Positions 50,946 to 63,090 are shown, counted from the first letter of the stretch. The stretch: DNA of 64,000 bases from Anolis sagrei (GCF_037176765.1 NC_090026.1:133311752-133375751), one strand, 5' to 3'. Translations and numbers: made by a program. Notes: a model not told the origin generated them from the sequence alone.

Positions 50946-51248
50946 TTGTGGGGCATGGGTGTGGGGGCATTCTGGCTTGGAATAAAAAAGTCATTGGTAG
51001 AAACCCCTTACCGGAATCATTTTAGCCAATTATTGCTTTCCGTCTCACAGCTGGAAGGACTGCCCCCCTGCTAGGCCACACCCCCTGCCTCTGCTCCCCC
51101 CCAAGCAGTACGGGAAGTGGAGTCCCTCAGGAAGGGAAGAATGGATGGACAGTGGCCGAACCATCTCCACCTGCTTTGCAGTGGGAGTGTTCAAACCTAT
51201 TTCACATGCATAGGGTTTGCTAATTGCACAGAAACAAGACCATCTTAG
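50946..51248. other. Unassigned intergenic sequence between MRPS12 and ABCB8
   Basis: No exon or clear repeat recognised. Confidence 0.4.
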
Positions 51249-51345
51249 ACGGTGTTTCTCAACCCTCCTAATGCTGCGATCCCTTAACACAGTTCCTCAT
51301 ATTGTGGTTGAATTGTAATGTAAATATCTGATATGCAGGATGCAT
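51249..51345 (-). mobile_element. hAT MITE end remnant
   Basis: GTGTTTCTCAACCCTCCTAATGC-like start and GTAAATATCTGATATGCAGG match the end of the minus-oriented hATs. Confidence 0.7.
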
Positions 51346-51703
51346 TACATCAAACTGCGTTAATTCTGCCATGTAGACACGCCCGCAACGTCGCTTATCC
51401 CCTCGGCCCAAGCCAACCAAACAGACGGCAGGACACACCATCCGAATACAAAACTGTTGTATTGGAGAAACACCAGCTAGAACTCCATACATCTTTTTCC
51501 GAGGCAGAGTTTCCTGGGGCAAAAAATCCCCAACGGCGGACTCCAGGGCAACGGGCCCAGGGCCTCTTTTGCCCTCCCCCCCCAACCCAAAACAACAGGG
51601 GTGCAAGGGGGGCGCATGAGGGTGCAGCGGAGGCCGGCTGCAAGAAGGTGCAACGGAGGGGCAACGCTCCCCTCCCTCTGGGTTCCAAGCCACTTGTCCT
51701 GCT

Positions 51704-51784
51704 TCAGACGCCGTCCTTGGTTTGGCGCCGGATCAGCTCTGCATAGAGGCCGCCTTTCCTCAGGAGCTCAGTGTGCGTCCCAGC
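51704..51784 (-). CDS. ABCB8: ABCB8 last exon
   Basis: CCCCTTCCAG acceptor. Encodes [26 protein letters not shown] and stop; human ABCB8 has [22 protein letters not shown] here. The C-terminal tail is shorter than in human. Confidence 0.93.
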   Translation of the reverse strand, partial: AGTHTELLRKGGLYAELIRRQTKDGV

Positions 51785-54700
51785 CTGGAAGGGGAGACGG
51801 GGATTTCATGAACCGGGGTGCAGGCCAGGACTGACCACCCGTCCACCCCAAAAACTCCCCCCAGACAAGCCACAGGCGGGACAGGAGCAGCGTCCACCTG
51901 CCACACAAGCAAACTCCTCCGCAAAGGGAAGCCGAGGGTCTCCAACCCCCAAGCTTGGGCTTCTTCTATTTATTCCCTTTCACTTTATGTAGTGTTGCTA
52001 CTACATATAATGTGGCCATTTCCCTGGATTGCTTTGCCTTTCTTTTGAACTGTAAGCTGCTTTTTGTCGTGTCGGGAGCGACTTGAGAAACTGCAAGCCG
52101 CTTCTGGTGTGAGAGAATTGGCCGTCTGCAAGGACGTGCCCAGGGGACGTTGCCCGGATGTTTTGATGGTTTAATAATAGTAATGTACACAACAATAGCA
52201 ATATGCAAAGACTCTGGCACAAGCCAGTCAAGATGGTCCCAGTGGTGATCGACACACTGGGTGCAGTGCCTAAAGACTTTGGCCTAAAGCAGTGGTTCTC
52301 AACCTACCTAATGCTGCGACCCCTTAATACAGTTCCTCATGTTGTGGTGACCCCCCAATCAGCAAATTATTTTCATGACAACTACACAACTCTAATTTTG
52401 CTACTGTTGTGAAGCATAATGTAAATATCTGATATGCAGGATGTATTTTCATTCACTGGACCAAAATCTGGCACAAATACCCAATAGCCCAAATTTGAAC
52501 ACTGGTGGTGTTGGGTGGGGGATCGATTTTGTCATTTGGGAGTTGTAGTTGCTGGGATTTATAGTTCACCTACAGTCAAAGAGCATTCCAAACTCCACCA
52601 ATGATGGAATTGAACCAAACTTGGCACACAGAACTCCCATGAGCAAGAGAAAAGACTGGAAAGGTTTGGTGGCCATTGACCTTGAGTTTTGGAGTTGTAG
52701 TTCACCTACATCCCTAGAGCACTGTGGACTCAAACAATAATGGCTCTGGACCAAATTTGGCATGACAATCAATATGCCCAAATGTGAACTCTGCTGGAGT
52801 TTGGGGAAAATAGACCTTGACATTGGGAGTTGTCGTTACTGGGAATTTATAGTTCACCTACAATCAAAGAGCATTCCGAACCCCACCAAGGTTAGAATTG
52901 GGCCAAACTTCCCACACAGAACCCCCATGACCAACAGAAAATACTGCATCTTTGGTGACCCCTCTGACACCCCCTCGCGACCCCTCCAGGGGTCCCGACC
53001 CCCAGGTTGAGAAACGCTGGCCTAAAGACTGGTTCTGGCTGTTGCTGAGTGCCTTTTATGTTTACAGTGCTCCCTCGCTACTTTGCGGTTTGCTTTTCGC
53101 GGACTCGCTCTTTCGCGGGTTTTTGCCTCCCAGTTTATGAATGGTTGCCGTTGCCCAGAGCAGCATTCTAATCCCACCTCCTGGCAACGATGGAGTGTGG
53201 GAGGGGGTCTCACCCTCCCCCTCGGGAGAGAGGCAGCCTACCAAGAGAGACTGCAAGCAAAGCAGAGATAGCTAGCAAAAAGAAAAGGTGTATGGTGCCT
53301 TTAAATCTCTCCTCACTTCTGTCTCACCCTAGGAACGCGACATACATACGTAAGGAACCTATTTCGCGGATTTTCACTTTTTGCGGGTGGTCCTGGAACG
53401 TAACCCCCGCGATAAGTGAGGGGACACTGTCCATGGAAGATTGCTGGAACCAAACCAGGGGTCAGGGAGACTCCCACCACCTGACGTGGCCTATTAAGCA
53501 GCCCCCAGTGGCTCAATCGGTTAAACTCTGGTGCCGGCAGTACTGATCAAAAGGTCGGCAATTTGAATCCAGGGAGTGGGGTAAGCTCCCGTCTGTCAGC
53601 TCCAGCTTCCCATGCAGGGACACGAAAGAAGCCTCCCACAGGATGGCAAAACATCCCGGTGTCCCCTGGGCAAGGCACTTGCAGAGGGCTAATTATCTCA
53701 CACCAGAAGCGACTTGCATTTTTTCTCAAATCACTCCTGACGCGCACACACATACAAAAAGTGGCCAATATAGAGTGACAAGGTGTTAACAAAGTTGGAG
53801 ATTTGTTTAGTTTTCAAAGATTGGAATTCCACTCAGAAACAGGTAAACTTCAGAAAGCAAGCAATCAAGTGCCAGTTAACTCCTCCCACACAGAGGATGC
53901 CTCCAGATAATAACAGCCAGGCTACCTCACTGATTGAATTTGTAGCTTCATGGCTGCTCAATGCTACTCAAGCTTGCCAATTACAACTGTCACAGGTCCT
54001 TTAAACAGACATGGGTTCTTTCTCCCACCCTGGAATGGACATTCCACAGATATATATATACACTCCACTTGCTTCACTGCAAACAGACCCCTGATAATGC
54101 CAGTCAGATGCAGGCGAAACATCAGAAGAAAATGCTGCTGGAATATGGCCATGCAGTCTGGAAAACTCACAGCAGCCCGCTGAAACTCAACCCTTCCTTC
54201 CCCCTTTGATGCCTGTTTTGGGGGACTCTGCCCCCCCCCCATGCCGGCTCACCTCTGCCACCTGGCCCTTGGAGAGCACCACAATGAGGTCGGCGTCCTT
54301 CACGGTGCTGAGCCGATGGGCAATGACCAGCACCGTGCGGCCGGCCACTGCCCGGTCAAGTGCCTCCTGCACTATGTGCTCCGACTCGGCGTCCAGGGCG
54401 CTGGTGGCCTCGTCGAGGATCAGTATTTTGGGGTTCTTGATGAGGGCCCGGGCAATGGCCACCCGCTGCTTCTGCCCTCCGGACAAGGTCACTCCCCGCT
54501 CCCCTGGCAGGAGAAGAGGCATCAGCACAGGGGAAGGGGCTTCCCTCCATACTCCCAAACTGCTTTGGAATATACACACACATGTGCACACCCACTACTT
54601 TCATGTTGAAACACACAGCAACACCGTGAAATGGGTCAAAACAAAAGAAAGAGTTGAAAACAACTGGCACAAAATGTCCGGAGAGCCTCAGCATAACGTT

Positions 54701-57700
54701 TCAGGAGAAAGTGAGCCAAGCCGAACCTCTTTTGCTTTCCAAGCTGCTTCCCCGGGCCCAACTCACCCACGACGGTGTTGTATCCGTCAGGGAAGCTGCG
54801 GATGAACCCGTCGGCGTTGGCAAGGCGGGCGGCAGCGTGGATCTCGGCCTCCGAGGCGCACGGCCTGCCGAAGCGGATGTTCTCCAGGATGCTTGTGCTG
54901 AACAGGACGGGCTCCTGGGAAGAGGGCAGCGGGGCATCAGAGCCGAGGAGGGGGGGGGGGGCTAAGCCTAACCCATGACCCCAGAAACCCCAGGCCTTTT
55001 CCCCAGCTCAGAATGCTACTCCCAATCTCTCAATGGGATACACAAAGACTCCAGTTCCACAAATTGCAGCCCAGCTTGGGGTCAAATGACAGGAAAGGAG
55101 ATTCCACTGAACATTAACATAAGAAGAATTGTCGAAGGCTTTCATGGCCGGAATCACTGGGTTGTTGTAGGTTTTTTCGGGCTATGTGGCCATGTTCCAG
55201 AGGCATTCTCTCCTGACGTTTCGGCTGCATCTATGGCAAGCATCCTCAGAGGTAGTGAGGTCTGTTGGAACTAGGAAAAAGGGTTTATATATCTGTGGAA
55301 TGACCAGGGTGGGATAAAGGACTCTTGTCTGCTGGAGCTAGGGGTGAATGTTTCAAATGACCACCTGCATTAGCATTTAATGGCTTGGAAGTGCCTGGGG
55401 AATCTTTTATTGAGAGGTGATTAGATGTGCCTGGTTGTTTCCTCTCTGTTGTTTTGCTGTTGTAATTTTAGAGTTCTTTAATACTGGGAGCCAGACTGTG
55501 TTCATTTTCATGGTTTCCTCCTTTCTGTTGAAATTGTCCACATGCTTCTTGTGGATTTCAATGGCTTCTCTGTGTAGTCTGACATGGTGGTTGTTGGAGT
55601 GGTCCACCCAGAGGAAAAGTGTTCTTGCCATACATCAAGGGACCCACTGACCGCAGAGGGAAACTGATGAGGAAACACAACCTACAAACTATCTCCAGAC
55701 CCACCAAGACAATCCAGCCAATGCTCCATTCAGCAAAGGACAAGAGGGATCCTCTCACTTCTGCAGGAGTCTACCGTGTACCATGTAGCTGTGGACAAGA
55801 AGTCTCCAGAGGGACCACCAAACGCAGCATTGCCCTGTCACGAATCAAGGAACAAGAAATGCACTGCAGACTACTCCAACCAGAGAAGTCAGCCATAGCA
55901 GAGCACCTGAGGAACCAACCTGGACACAGCAGATTACTGGAGAACACAGACATTCTGGACCAATCTCACCACCACCAGGTCAGACTACACAGAGAAGCCA
56001 TTGAAATCTACAAACATGTGGGCAATTTCAACAGAAAGGAGGAAACCATGAAAATGAACACAATCTGGCTACCAGTATTAAAAAACTCTAAAATTGCAAC
56101 AGCACAACAACAGAGAGGAAACAAAGAAGGACATCTAATCACTTCTCAACAAAAGATTGATCCAGGCACTGCCAGGCAATCAAATGCTAATGCAGGTGGT
56201 CAGTTGAAACATTCCCACCTAGCTCCAGCAGACAAGAGTCCTTTGTCCCACCCTGGTCTTTCCACAGATATATAAACCCAATTTTCCTATTTCCAACAGA
56301 CCTCACTCCCTCTGAGGATGCTTGCCATAGATCCAGGCGAAACGTCAGGAGATAATGCCTCTAGAACATGGCCAAATAGCCCAAAAAAACCTACAACATC
56401 CCATAAGAAGAATTGATCAGCAGTGGAACTCTCTGCTCCGGAGTGTGGTGGAGGATCCTTCCTTAGAGGCTTTTAAACAGAGGATGGATGGCCATCTGAC
56501 AGGGGTACTTTGATTTGATTTTCCTACATGGCGGAAGGGGGTTGGACTAGATGGCCCTTATGGTCTCCTCCAACTTATGTGATTCTATGATTCTAAGCCA
56601 CCTCCCTCCATAAAACCACTCAGAAAAATGCCCAGTCCCATACTGTGTTGTTTTCGGCATCTGTAGCTGCACGAAGTCCTGCTCTAGCATTTGGGGAAAG
56701 AGAGAAATGCTTGTGTGGTCTGTAGCCCCCCAGTTCAGCAAGGCTTGTGCTTCCTCCCCTCTTTGAACACTCTTCTGTGGGCGACCACGCTTTCCACGCC
56801 ACGCTTCCCGCCTTCACCTGGTTAATGAAGCCAATGATCTCGCCACGGAGCCAGGAGGGGTCCAGAGTGCAGATGTCCCTCCCGTCCAGGAAGATGGCAC
56901 CTTCCGTGGGCTCGTAGAAGCGCTCCAGCAGGGCCGCCACGGTCGACTTCCCTGGGAAGGAGAAGGGAAAGGGAAGCGTGAGGTGGGCTACAAAGCCTCT
57001 GAGCTGCTTCAATGGGCTCCAAAGGCAAGGGGGGTGGCAGCCAGAGGCCAGGCACTAACTGTCAGAAATATTAAAAATTAACTAGGTATTTATAAATACA
57101 AAAATGTGAGTCAAGCACTGAAAGGGTTAAACGGATGCAATCACTCGGCAAAAGTTGCAGTTCAATATAAGCAAGTGTGCTTGTGCCTCAGTGTTAATTG
57201 CCCTCAGTATGAGTAGGCCTCAGTGGGAGGAAGGCCTCGGTATGAGGGAGGTCTTGGTATGAGAAGGCTCCAGTGTTTGTTTTCCTCAGTATGAGAACAC
57301 CTCAGTGTTAGTTGCCCTCTGTACGAAGAGGTTGCATTATGAGAGAGACCTCAGTGTGAGGCAAGCCTCAGTTACTAGACCCCAGTGTGTGAGAGGCCTG
57401 GTGGGAGAAGGCTTCAGTGAGAGAAGTCCCAGGTTGAAGGTCTTGTGTATGAAACTCCAGTGTGAAGGCTGCTGTGTGTAGAAGGCTGCTGTGTGAAGCT
57501 CCTGTGCAAGTTTAGTGTGAGAAGAGCCTCTGTGAGAGCAAAACTTTTTATGTGCATGAGAAAGAAGCCCAGCATGGAAACAAAGAAGGAAGTATAAATA
57601 AATTCATTTCTGTTATGGAAACCTTGTTTTTGTAAATAGTGCAACCATATTATTTTGCTATAAAGAAAGGCCTTCGAAGGAAGAGAGAACATTGTTCTGT

Positions 57701-60700
57701 GCATTGTCGAAGGCTTTCATAGCTGGAATCACTAGGTTCTTATGGGTTTTTCGGGCTATAGGGCCATGTTCTAGAGGCATTCTCTCCTGACGTTTCCCCT
57801 GCATCTATGTCAAGCATCCTCAGAGGTAGTGAGGTCTGTTGGAATTAGGACAATGGGTTTATATAGCTGTGGAATGACCAGGGTGGGACAAAGGACTCTT
57901 GTCTGCTGGAGCTAGGTGTGAATGGGTTGTTGTAGGTTTTTTCGGGCTGTATGGCCATGTTCTAGAGGCATTCTCTCCTGACGTTTCCCCTGCATCTATG
58001 TCAAGCATCCTCAGAGGTAGTGAGGTCTGTTGGAACTAGGAAAAAGGGTTTATATATCTGTGGAATGGCTGGGGTGGGGCAAAGAGCTCTTCTCTGCTGG
58101 AGCTAGGTGTGAATGTTTCAGCTGACCACCTTCATTAGCATTTGAAGGCCTGGCTGAGCCTGGGAGAATCTTCTGTTCTGTGTGTTTTTGTTCTTTTTGT
58201 CACTTTGGGCTATTAGTGCTGGGTTATGCTGGTGCTGCTAAGCTCCTCTGCATTTATGAGGGTCTTTATCCTGCTATACATTTATGAGGAGGGTCTTTTG
58301 GTACTAAGCCCACTTGTCCAACACTAACAGCCTTCAGCAAAGCCTGATGGGGAAACTGCTGCTTAGATGGAAGGAAGACCCATCTCAGATCCCCCAAAGA
58401 AGTGAAAGTGGAAGGGACTAGAAACATAAAGCAAAGGCGAAGCAGTATTCAGCAAACAAAAAAGTTGTGTGTTTACAGAACAAATAATCAAACAACAAAG
58501 AAGAGAGCAAGAAATGAAGAAGCCGGAGGAGGAAGGGCCGTACTAAGGGGTCAAGAATGGGCTGCTCGTTAACAAGTATTTGAGACCCTCTCTCAGATGT
58601 GCAAGACAGCTACTCTCACATAAACACAAGCCAAGCTCTTTGCACTCAAGGCACACACTCGAGTCGAGGGAGACTCACCTCCTCCTGACTGCCCCACAAT
58701 GGCCACCGTCTTGTTGGCCGGGATGGTGAGGTTGAAGTTCTTCAGCACCGGGAAGTTCTTCCGCGTGGGGTAGCTGCGGCAGAGAAGGAAGCGGCAACTC
58801 TTGGGAAGCGCTAAGGCAAAGAGAGACCCAGCTGGGCCCATCCCAGGCTCAGTGGAGACGCCACCATGGGAACCACGCTGCAAACCTGGCCTATCTGCAC
58901 ACAAGGGGACCGGGGACCTTCCGTGCAGATCAGCCCCAGCCAGTCTGCACAATGTGGGGGAGGGGGGGTGGGAGAGGAGGGATGGGAGGTGTGACTCTTC
59001 AACCTATAAAGCAAAATACCCTCCAGGTATTTTGGATTTCAATTCCCACCATTCCTAACAGCTTGTAGGCTGTTGAGAACTGTGAGAGATGAAGTCCAAA
59101 ACACCTGGAAGGCCAGCGTTTGCCCATACCTGGCTAGAGATTCTGGGGTTTGCCATTTAAAGGGACAATGCAACTAGGTCTCAACACTTTAAACTTATTC
59201 CACTCGCCGCCCTCACTCACCTGAAGGTGACGTCTTGGAACTCGAGGCGCCCGGTGAGCATGCTGCAGGCCAATTCTTCCCTCTCGCAGAGGGGCGTCTC
59301 TGGGGTCAGGGACATGAACTCGAAGACGCGGGCCCCGGCACTCATGCCCCGCAGCACCTGCAAGGCAACCACAGTCAGGATGGGAACAGCACACAATTGG
59401 GGGACCGCGTAGGAGAGCTAGGGGGGTCTAGGAGAGGAGACTTCTCTCAGGTTTAACTAGCCCTTGGCTGCCCTGACAGTGTTCTCAGGGATGGAAGAAG
59501 ACCTCCCCGCTCCCCCCCCCCCACAACCGCCCACCCACCCCCTCCCCATGCACATACCTGGCCAAAGAGGATGGACATGCTTGCCATGGACCTGGAGGGA
59601 GGGGAGGCAAGAAGAGTGTGTGTCACGACCCAGAGCCCAAACCACCTGGAGCCCCAAGGGGACAAAAAGCAGGGAGGCTGCCAGAACTCTACCTTTGCAC
59701 AGTCTGGGAAGACACCAAGAAGGACATGAGGTCTCCAGGCGTTATCTCTTCACCTGCCATGAGGGAGCCACCCACAAAGATGGTGCCCAGCACAATGCCT
59801 GAAGGGGAGACAAGAACACAACAGCAGGTGGGAGTGGAGGGCGCATCAGGGAAGCCGAGAAGAAGGGGACAGAAGAGGGGACCCCATGTCCAGGCAAAAG
59901 CAGGCCCATGGCCTCTGCGGAACCCTCCAAGGAGGCCTGCAACAGACGCTGGGCAGGACACCAAGGCAAAGCCTCCACCACAGAATTGCAAGAAGGTAGG
60001 CAGGCAGTGCAAGGCCAAGAGGTCTGGCCTCCAAGGGAAGGACGCAGGCTCTCAGAAGCAGCCAAGCCCACCACAACAGAGGGGCAGGACAAGGCTCTCC
60101 TCAAATTGGCACTACCTCTGAGTATGCTTTCCATAGGTGCAGGCAAAACGTCAGGAGAGAATGCCTCTAGAACATGGCCATATAGCCCCAAAAAACCTAC
60201 AACAACCCTCTCAAGGGTTTCTCACTGGGCACAACTGGCTCTCCCTCAACGCTTGGGCAGAAGGGACCCCACCGTCACCTCTGTGGAAGGGGCTGGGAGC
60301 CACCGGGTGTGATCCCTGGGTGGTGGTCAGTCCCAGGGGCACCAACCCCCCCCCCCCCGTGGCAGATGGGTAAACGGGCAGGAAAGAGGGTGGGGGTCTC
60401 ACAGTTGAGGGCAATGTTGGAGAGGCCCTGGAAAAGGGCAATGCCCATGCCCAGGTTCATGTTGAGGCGGCTGGACTGGTCAACCTCTGCGGAATATTGC
60501 CTGCAAGGGAGAAAGGAGAGCAGCTGATGGGGCGCCTGGAAGGACAGGAGGGGCAGGGCGACGAGGAAAAGGCCTCTGAGCTCCCCAGGACCCCTCTGAG
60601 CTGTGAACAAGAGGCAACGGGGAGCCACTCTCTGACCCGTGCCCCTTCTCACCCAGAGAGACCCTCTCCCCCAATCTGGAGGGGGTCCCTCCTGTGCCTG

Positions 60701-62637
60701 AGATCCCACCTATCCATCCATCCCATCTAGTCTCTTCTGGGAAGGGGGTGCAGGGGTAGCAGGCTCTCCTTGGAGTACTCACTCGATCTCCTTGGGCTCC
60801 ATGGCGAAGGCCCGCACCGTCCGCACATTGCCCAGCGCCTCGTCCGCCACAGCGGTGGCCTTGGCCACCTGCACCAAGAGAGGAAGGGGGCTCAGGAGGC
60901 CTCCTTTGGGGAAGGGGGGGGGGAAGGGCCAGGAATCATGACTTTGCCTTGGGGGGGGGGGGGGTAGAGAAGCTCTCTGACAGAGGGATGCCTCACACGT
61001 AGAAGAGGGAGAGAACAGGGCGCTCTCCCCAGCCATTCCTTTCTAAGAACCAGGATGCCCCAAAGAAAGATAACACGTGGAGTAGGATCACAGGAAGGGA
61101 TCAGGAAGAAAAATTCAGCCCATTTGCCTGCAGGTCTGAAATGCAACGTGTTTGTGCTGGAAGTGAAGGTGTATCCCTACACGGGCCCAGCACAGTTTAC
61201 CTATCCAAACGCATTTCCCTCTATGCATCACCGCGGAGATTATTGTCAGGATTATTGAAGTATGCATGTGTGTTTTTCAATGTGTTTCTATGTAATTCAA
61301 GATGGATTAAGATGTGTTTCAAGATGGATTCTATTATGTTTAATTGTGTATTAGAAATACTGTGAGAAGCAGAGAGAAAAGTAACCTTGACAGAAATGAG
61401 ATAACATGTTCTCTGGCTGTGGGAAGGAGGAGGAGTATCCGGTTACAGCCCGAGGTCTGATAAGCAGATGTTCTGAAACTGTTTATGCTGCGCTTTGTAG
61501 TTCCTGATGATCGCCCGCTAAGAATGGACGTGTGTAGATGTGCTTAGTAAACTTTGTGTTATTTTGAAACTGTAAGACTGCAGAGTCCTGATTTTTGGAA
61601 TCCTGTGTCTGTTGATCTAGCAACCTATTCCGCTGCGCATACACCCCCAAAATTTCTCTGACAGTTATGGTCTTCCAGGGAGGACCTGTTCTCAGTCCCA
61701 TCACCATCACAGGTGTGATTGGCAGGAACGAGAGAGAGGGCCTTCTCAGTGATTGCCCCTTGGCTATGGAACTCCCTCCCTGGCGAGATTAGGTCAGCCC
61801 CCTCCCTCCTGTCTTTCAGAAAGATGCAATAAGGCAACAATAGGAAACTTTACCCGGCTGACCGAATCTGGTATGGCTGATCTGAGATGGTTTTAAACCA
61901 CTGATTTCCTAGATCTGTGTAACTTGTCAGCATGAAGAGGCCACTTCCCACTCCTTTTCCCCCATACGTATTTAGTGTGCCTTTATTACCCTTTGTTTGA
62001 GAAGTTTGAGAAGGGAACACGATGAGCACCTTTCTCTGCCTCAAGATCCTGGCACACAGACACATGGGAACCAGCATTAGAGACTCTTGTCAGGTCTTTG
62101 ACCTCTTTACCTGTTGCAATCAAAGTAAGCCTGACCAGAGCATCTTCCTGCAGGTTTCCTCTCCTATTTCCTACCATAGGCCCATATACAGCATTTGCTA
62201 TGCTGGACTCTCCTACAGATGCCAAATATCCCTCCATCTAGTGCAGGCATGGGCAAACTTTGGCTCTCCTCCAGGTGTTTTGGACATCAACAATTCCTAT
62301 CAGCCTGTAGGCTGTTAAAATATGTTGTCCAAAAGTTTGCCCAGTAGTCTAGTAGGGGGAGGGGGTTCAGCAACCCCTTCCTCTTCTGCACAATGCTTCC
62401 CTGATTCCCAAAGCCAGCACAGGAAGCCCTTATGTGCCCCCCACCCCCTGCCCTGCACCTCCAGGCTGGACTCACCTGCTCCTGGGCCCGGCGGGAGAGC
62501 TTGCGCAGGGAGGAGCCGATGAAGGCCCCAGCACCCACCAGGAAGGGCATCACCACCACCAGGAGCCCCGTCAGCTTCGGGGAGATCATGTAGAGGGAGA
62601 CAAAGCAGCCCAACGTCTGGGTCAGGCTGCGGAGACC
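51704..62637 (-). CDS. ABCB8: ABCB8 mitochondrial ABC half-transporter, 3' eleven coding exons (gene span)
   Basis: ATP-binding subunit of the inner-membrane mitoKATP complex, also linked to mitochondrial iron export. Eleven exons join without a frame break into 443 C-terminal residues; the transit peptide and first membrane helices lie beyond 64,000. Order: late membrane domain ([91 protein letters not shown]), linker [10 protein letters not shown], Walker A GQSGGGKST (split by an intron), Q-loop INQEP, signature LSGGQKQR, Walker [14 protein letters not shown]-loop IAHRLS, C-terminus [24 protein letters not shown]8-specific wording (SFLVxSQTVQRSM, DGRD[11 protein letters not shown]) excludes ABCB10 and ABCB9/TAP. 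All catalytic motifs are intact. Confidence 0.96.
52058..52160 (-). mobile_element. tRNA-derived SINE family B fragment
   Basis: AAGCCGCTTCTGGTGTGAGA and GCCGTCTGCAAGGACGTGCC. Confidence 0.75.
52290..53019 (-). mobile_element. hAT MITE in an ABCB8 intron
   Basis: CAGTGGTTCTCAACC to GGTTGAGAAACGCTG with a perfect 8-bp target duplication GCCTAAAG at 52,282-52,289 and 53,020-53,027. Confidence 0.93.
53067..53432. mobile_element. Mariner/Tigger-like DNA transposon, nonautonomous
   Basis: Inverted ends CAGTGCTCCCTCGCTACTT and AAGTGAGGGGACACTG, with a subterminal TTTCGCGG / CGCGATAAG pair. A TA lies before the left end but not clearly after the right, so the superfamily is tentative. Confidence 0.6.
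53500..53745 (+). mobile_element. tRNA-derived SINE (family B), near full length
   Basis: A-box-like GTGGCTCAATCGGTTAAAC and B-box-like GGCAATTTGAATCCAGGG, then the family B body ending CACACCAGAAGCGACTTGC. Confidence 0.82.
53800..54182 (+). mobile_element. Old Penelope-like 3' end
   Basis: CACCCTGGAATGGACATTCC, GATGCAGGCGAAACATCAG and GAATATGGCCATGCAG are eroded forms of the Penelope 3' UTR and terminus. Confidence 0.65.
54253..54503 (-). CDS. ABCB8: ABCB8 exon with signature, Walker B, D- and H-loops
   Basis: TTCTCCTGCCAG acceptor and GTGAGC donor. Encodes [40 protein letters not shown] and [20 protein letters not shown]. The catalytic Glu and switch His are present. Confidence 0.97.
54767..54914 (-). 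CDS. ABCB8: ABCB8 exon after the Q-loop
   Basis: Encodes [20 protein letters not shown] and [13 protein letters not shown] (human EPVLFGTTIMENIRFG, FITSFPEGYNTVV). The last base starts the Gly of GERG. Confidence 0.96.
55085..56600 (+). mobile_element. Older CR1 3' end, split by a Penelope-like element
   Basis: GAGATTCCACTGAACATTAAC on the left continues at 56,402 with GAAGAATTGATCAGCAGTGG to the GATTCTATGATTCT tail. Confidence 0.8.
55131..56401 (+). mobile_element. Penelope-like foldback element in CR1
   Basis: Left arm 55,131-55,603 is inverted relative to the right end. The plus-strand open segment 55,619-56,275 encodes [60 protein letters not shown] and [10 protein letters not shown]: the RT thumb end plus the GIY-YIG-type endonuclease. 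Target duplication CATAAGAAGAATT (55,118-55,130 and 56,402-56,414). Confidence 0.88.
56818..56951 (-). CDS. ABCB8: ABCB8 exon from Walker A to Q-loop
   Basis: Completes Walker A (GKST), then [20 protein letters not shown] and [18 protein letters not shown]. Human: [37 protein letters not shown]. Confidence 0.97.
57060..58323. mobile_element. Solo LTR fossil with 5-bp target duplication
   Basis: Starts TGTCAG and ends CCAACA, flanked by CTAAC at 57,055-57,059 and 58,324-58,328. It holds an internal minisatellite of CCTCAGTATGAG-type units. Penelope-like ends are inserted at about 57,705-58,175. Endogenous-retrovirus-like by duplication length; old. Confidence 0.65.
57705..58175 (+). mobile_element. 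Two tandem Penelope-like ends nested in the LTR
   Basis: The block GGGTTTTTCGGGCTATAGGG... GAGCTAGGTGTGAATG is followed by GGTTGTTGTAGGTTTTTTCG... and the same block again. TTCTGTG occurs at both borders. Confidence 0.75.
58679..58773 (-). CDS. ABCB8: ABCB8 exon ending within Walker A
   Basis: CTCTGCCGCAG acceptor. Encodes [20 protein letters not shown] and [11 protein letters not shown]; the next Gly codon is split by the intron. The aromatic A-loop Tyr precedes PTR. Confidence 0.95.
59221..59357 (-). CDS. ABCB8: ABCB8 exon linking membrane domain and nucleotide-binding domain
   Basis: Encodes [40 protein letters not shown] and QDVTF. Human: [19 protein letters not shown]. Confidence 0.95.
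59558..59591 (-). CDS. ABCB8: ABCB8 34-bp microexon
   Basis: CCTCCCTCCAG acceptor, GTATGTG donor. Encodes [11 protein letters not shown] and one base of Arg; human SMANLSVLFGQ. Confidence 0.94.
59693..59798 (-). CDS. ABCB8: ABCB8 exon with the last membrane helix
   Basis: Encodes [20 protein letters not shown], then [14 protein letters not shown], followed by GTAGAG. Human: MVLGTLFIGGSLVAGQQLTG. Confidence 0.96.
60109..60215 (+). mobile_element. Penelope-like 3' end fragment
   Basis: GCAGGCAAAACGTCAGGAGA to CCCCAAAAAACCTACAACAA. Confidence 0.8.
60403..60500 (-). CDS. ABCB8: ABCB8 membrane-domain exon
   Basis: Encodes [20 protein letters not shown] and [12 protein letters not shown]; human [18 protein letters not shown]. 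Confidence 0.96.
60783..60868 (-). CDS. ABCB8: ABCB8 exon with the conserved coupling-helix region
   Basis: CTTGGTGCAG acceptor. Encodes [20 protein letters not shown] and FAMEPKEI; human [21 protein letters not shown]. Confidence 0.96.
61244..61663. mobile_element. Solo LTR fossil, 420 bp
   Basis: Ends TGTCAG and CTGACA form a perfect inverted hexamer. The flanks ATTAT and GTTAT match at four of five bases. ERV-type, old. Confidence 0.6.
61670..61935 (+). mobile_element. L2-type coding end scrap
   Basis: Reads like GRERAFSVxAPxxWNSLP in a diverged form (GAACGAGAGAGAGGGCCTTC, CTATGGAACTCCCTCCCTGG). Confidence 0.55.
62476..62637 (-). CDS. ABCB8: ABCB8 first exon in view
   Basis: CTCCTCTCGCAG acceptor; 54 codons, phase 0. 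Encodes [20 protein letters not shown], then [20 protein letters not shown] and [14 protein letters not shown]; human GLRSVTQVAGCLVSLSMLS, GLRKLSRQCQEQ. Upstream exons are beyond the window. Confidence 0.96.
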
Positions 62638-62698
62638 CTGCGAGAGGAGCGGAGTGTAAAAGCAGGCCAGGAGGAGGGGCCCCTTCCCACGGCCCCCC

Positions 62699-63090
62699 TG
62701 TTACAGTATATGGTTTTGTAAGTCTTTACAAGAATCAAGACAAGTATATGTGTGTTGAGGAAGAACCACTCCCTGATTAGGATGTATATCAGGTGAAGAT
62801 TTCTTGATGCAGGTAGTGAGTGAAATGAAGTAATCAGAGATGGAACTACACTACAAGGTTTGCTGGAAAGAAGCAGATTAATGCATTGTTTTGTAAGTTG
62901 TTTTTCCTTCTGCAATGGACAATGTGGACAATGTGTTTTCAAGGCTACTGTATGTTTCTTTATAAAATACATGTGTTGACTACTCAAGAGTAAAGACATT
63001 TTTTCTTTTATGCTCTGTGTATTTTCAACTTGGTGCCTGAAGCTGGGAAGACTGCTGTGTATTTTCAATATAAACTAACAAACCGCAACA
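62699..63090. mobile_element. Solo LTR fossil with 5-bp target duplication
   Basis: TGTTACAG to CCGCAACA, flanked by CCCCC on both sides (62,694-62,698 and 63,091-63,095). CTTTATAAAATAC is a TATA-like box. ERV-type. Confidence 0.62.
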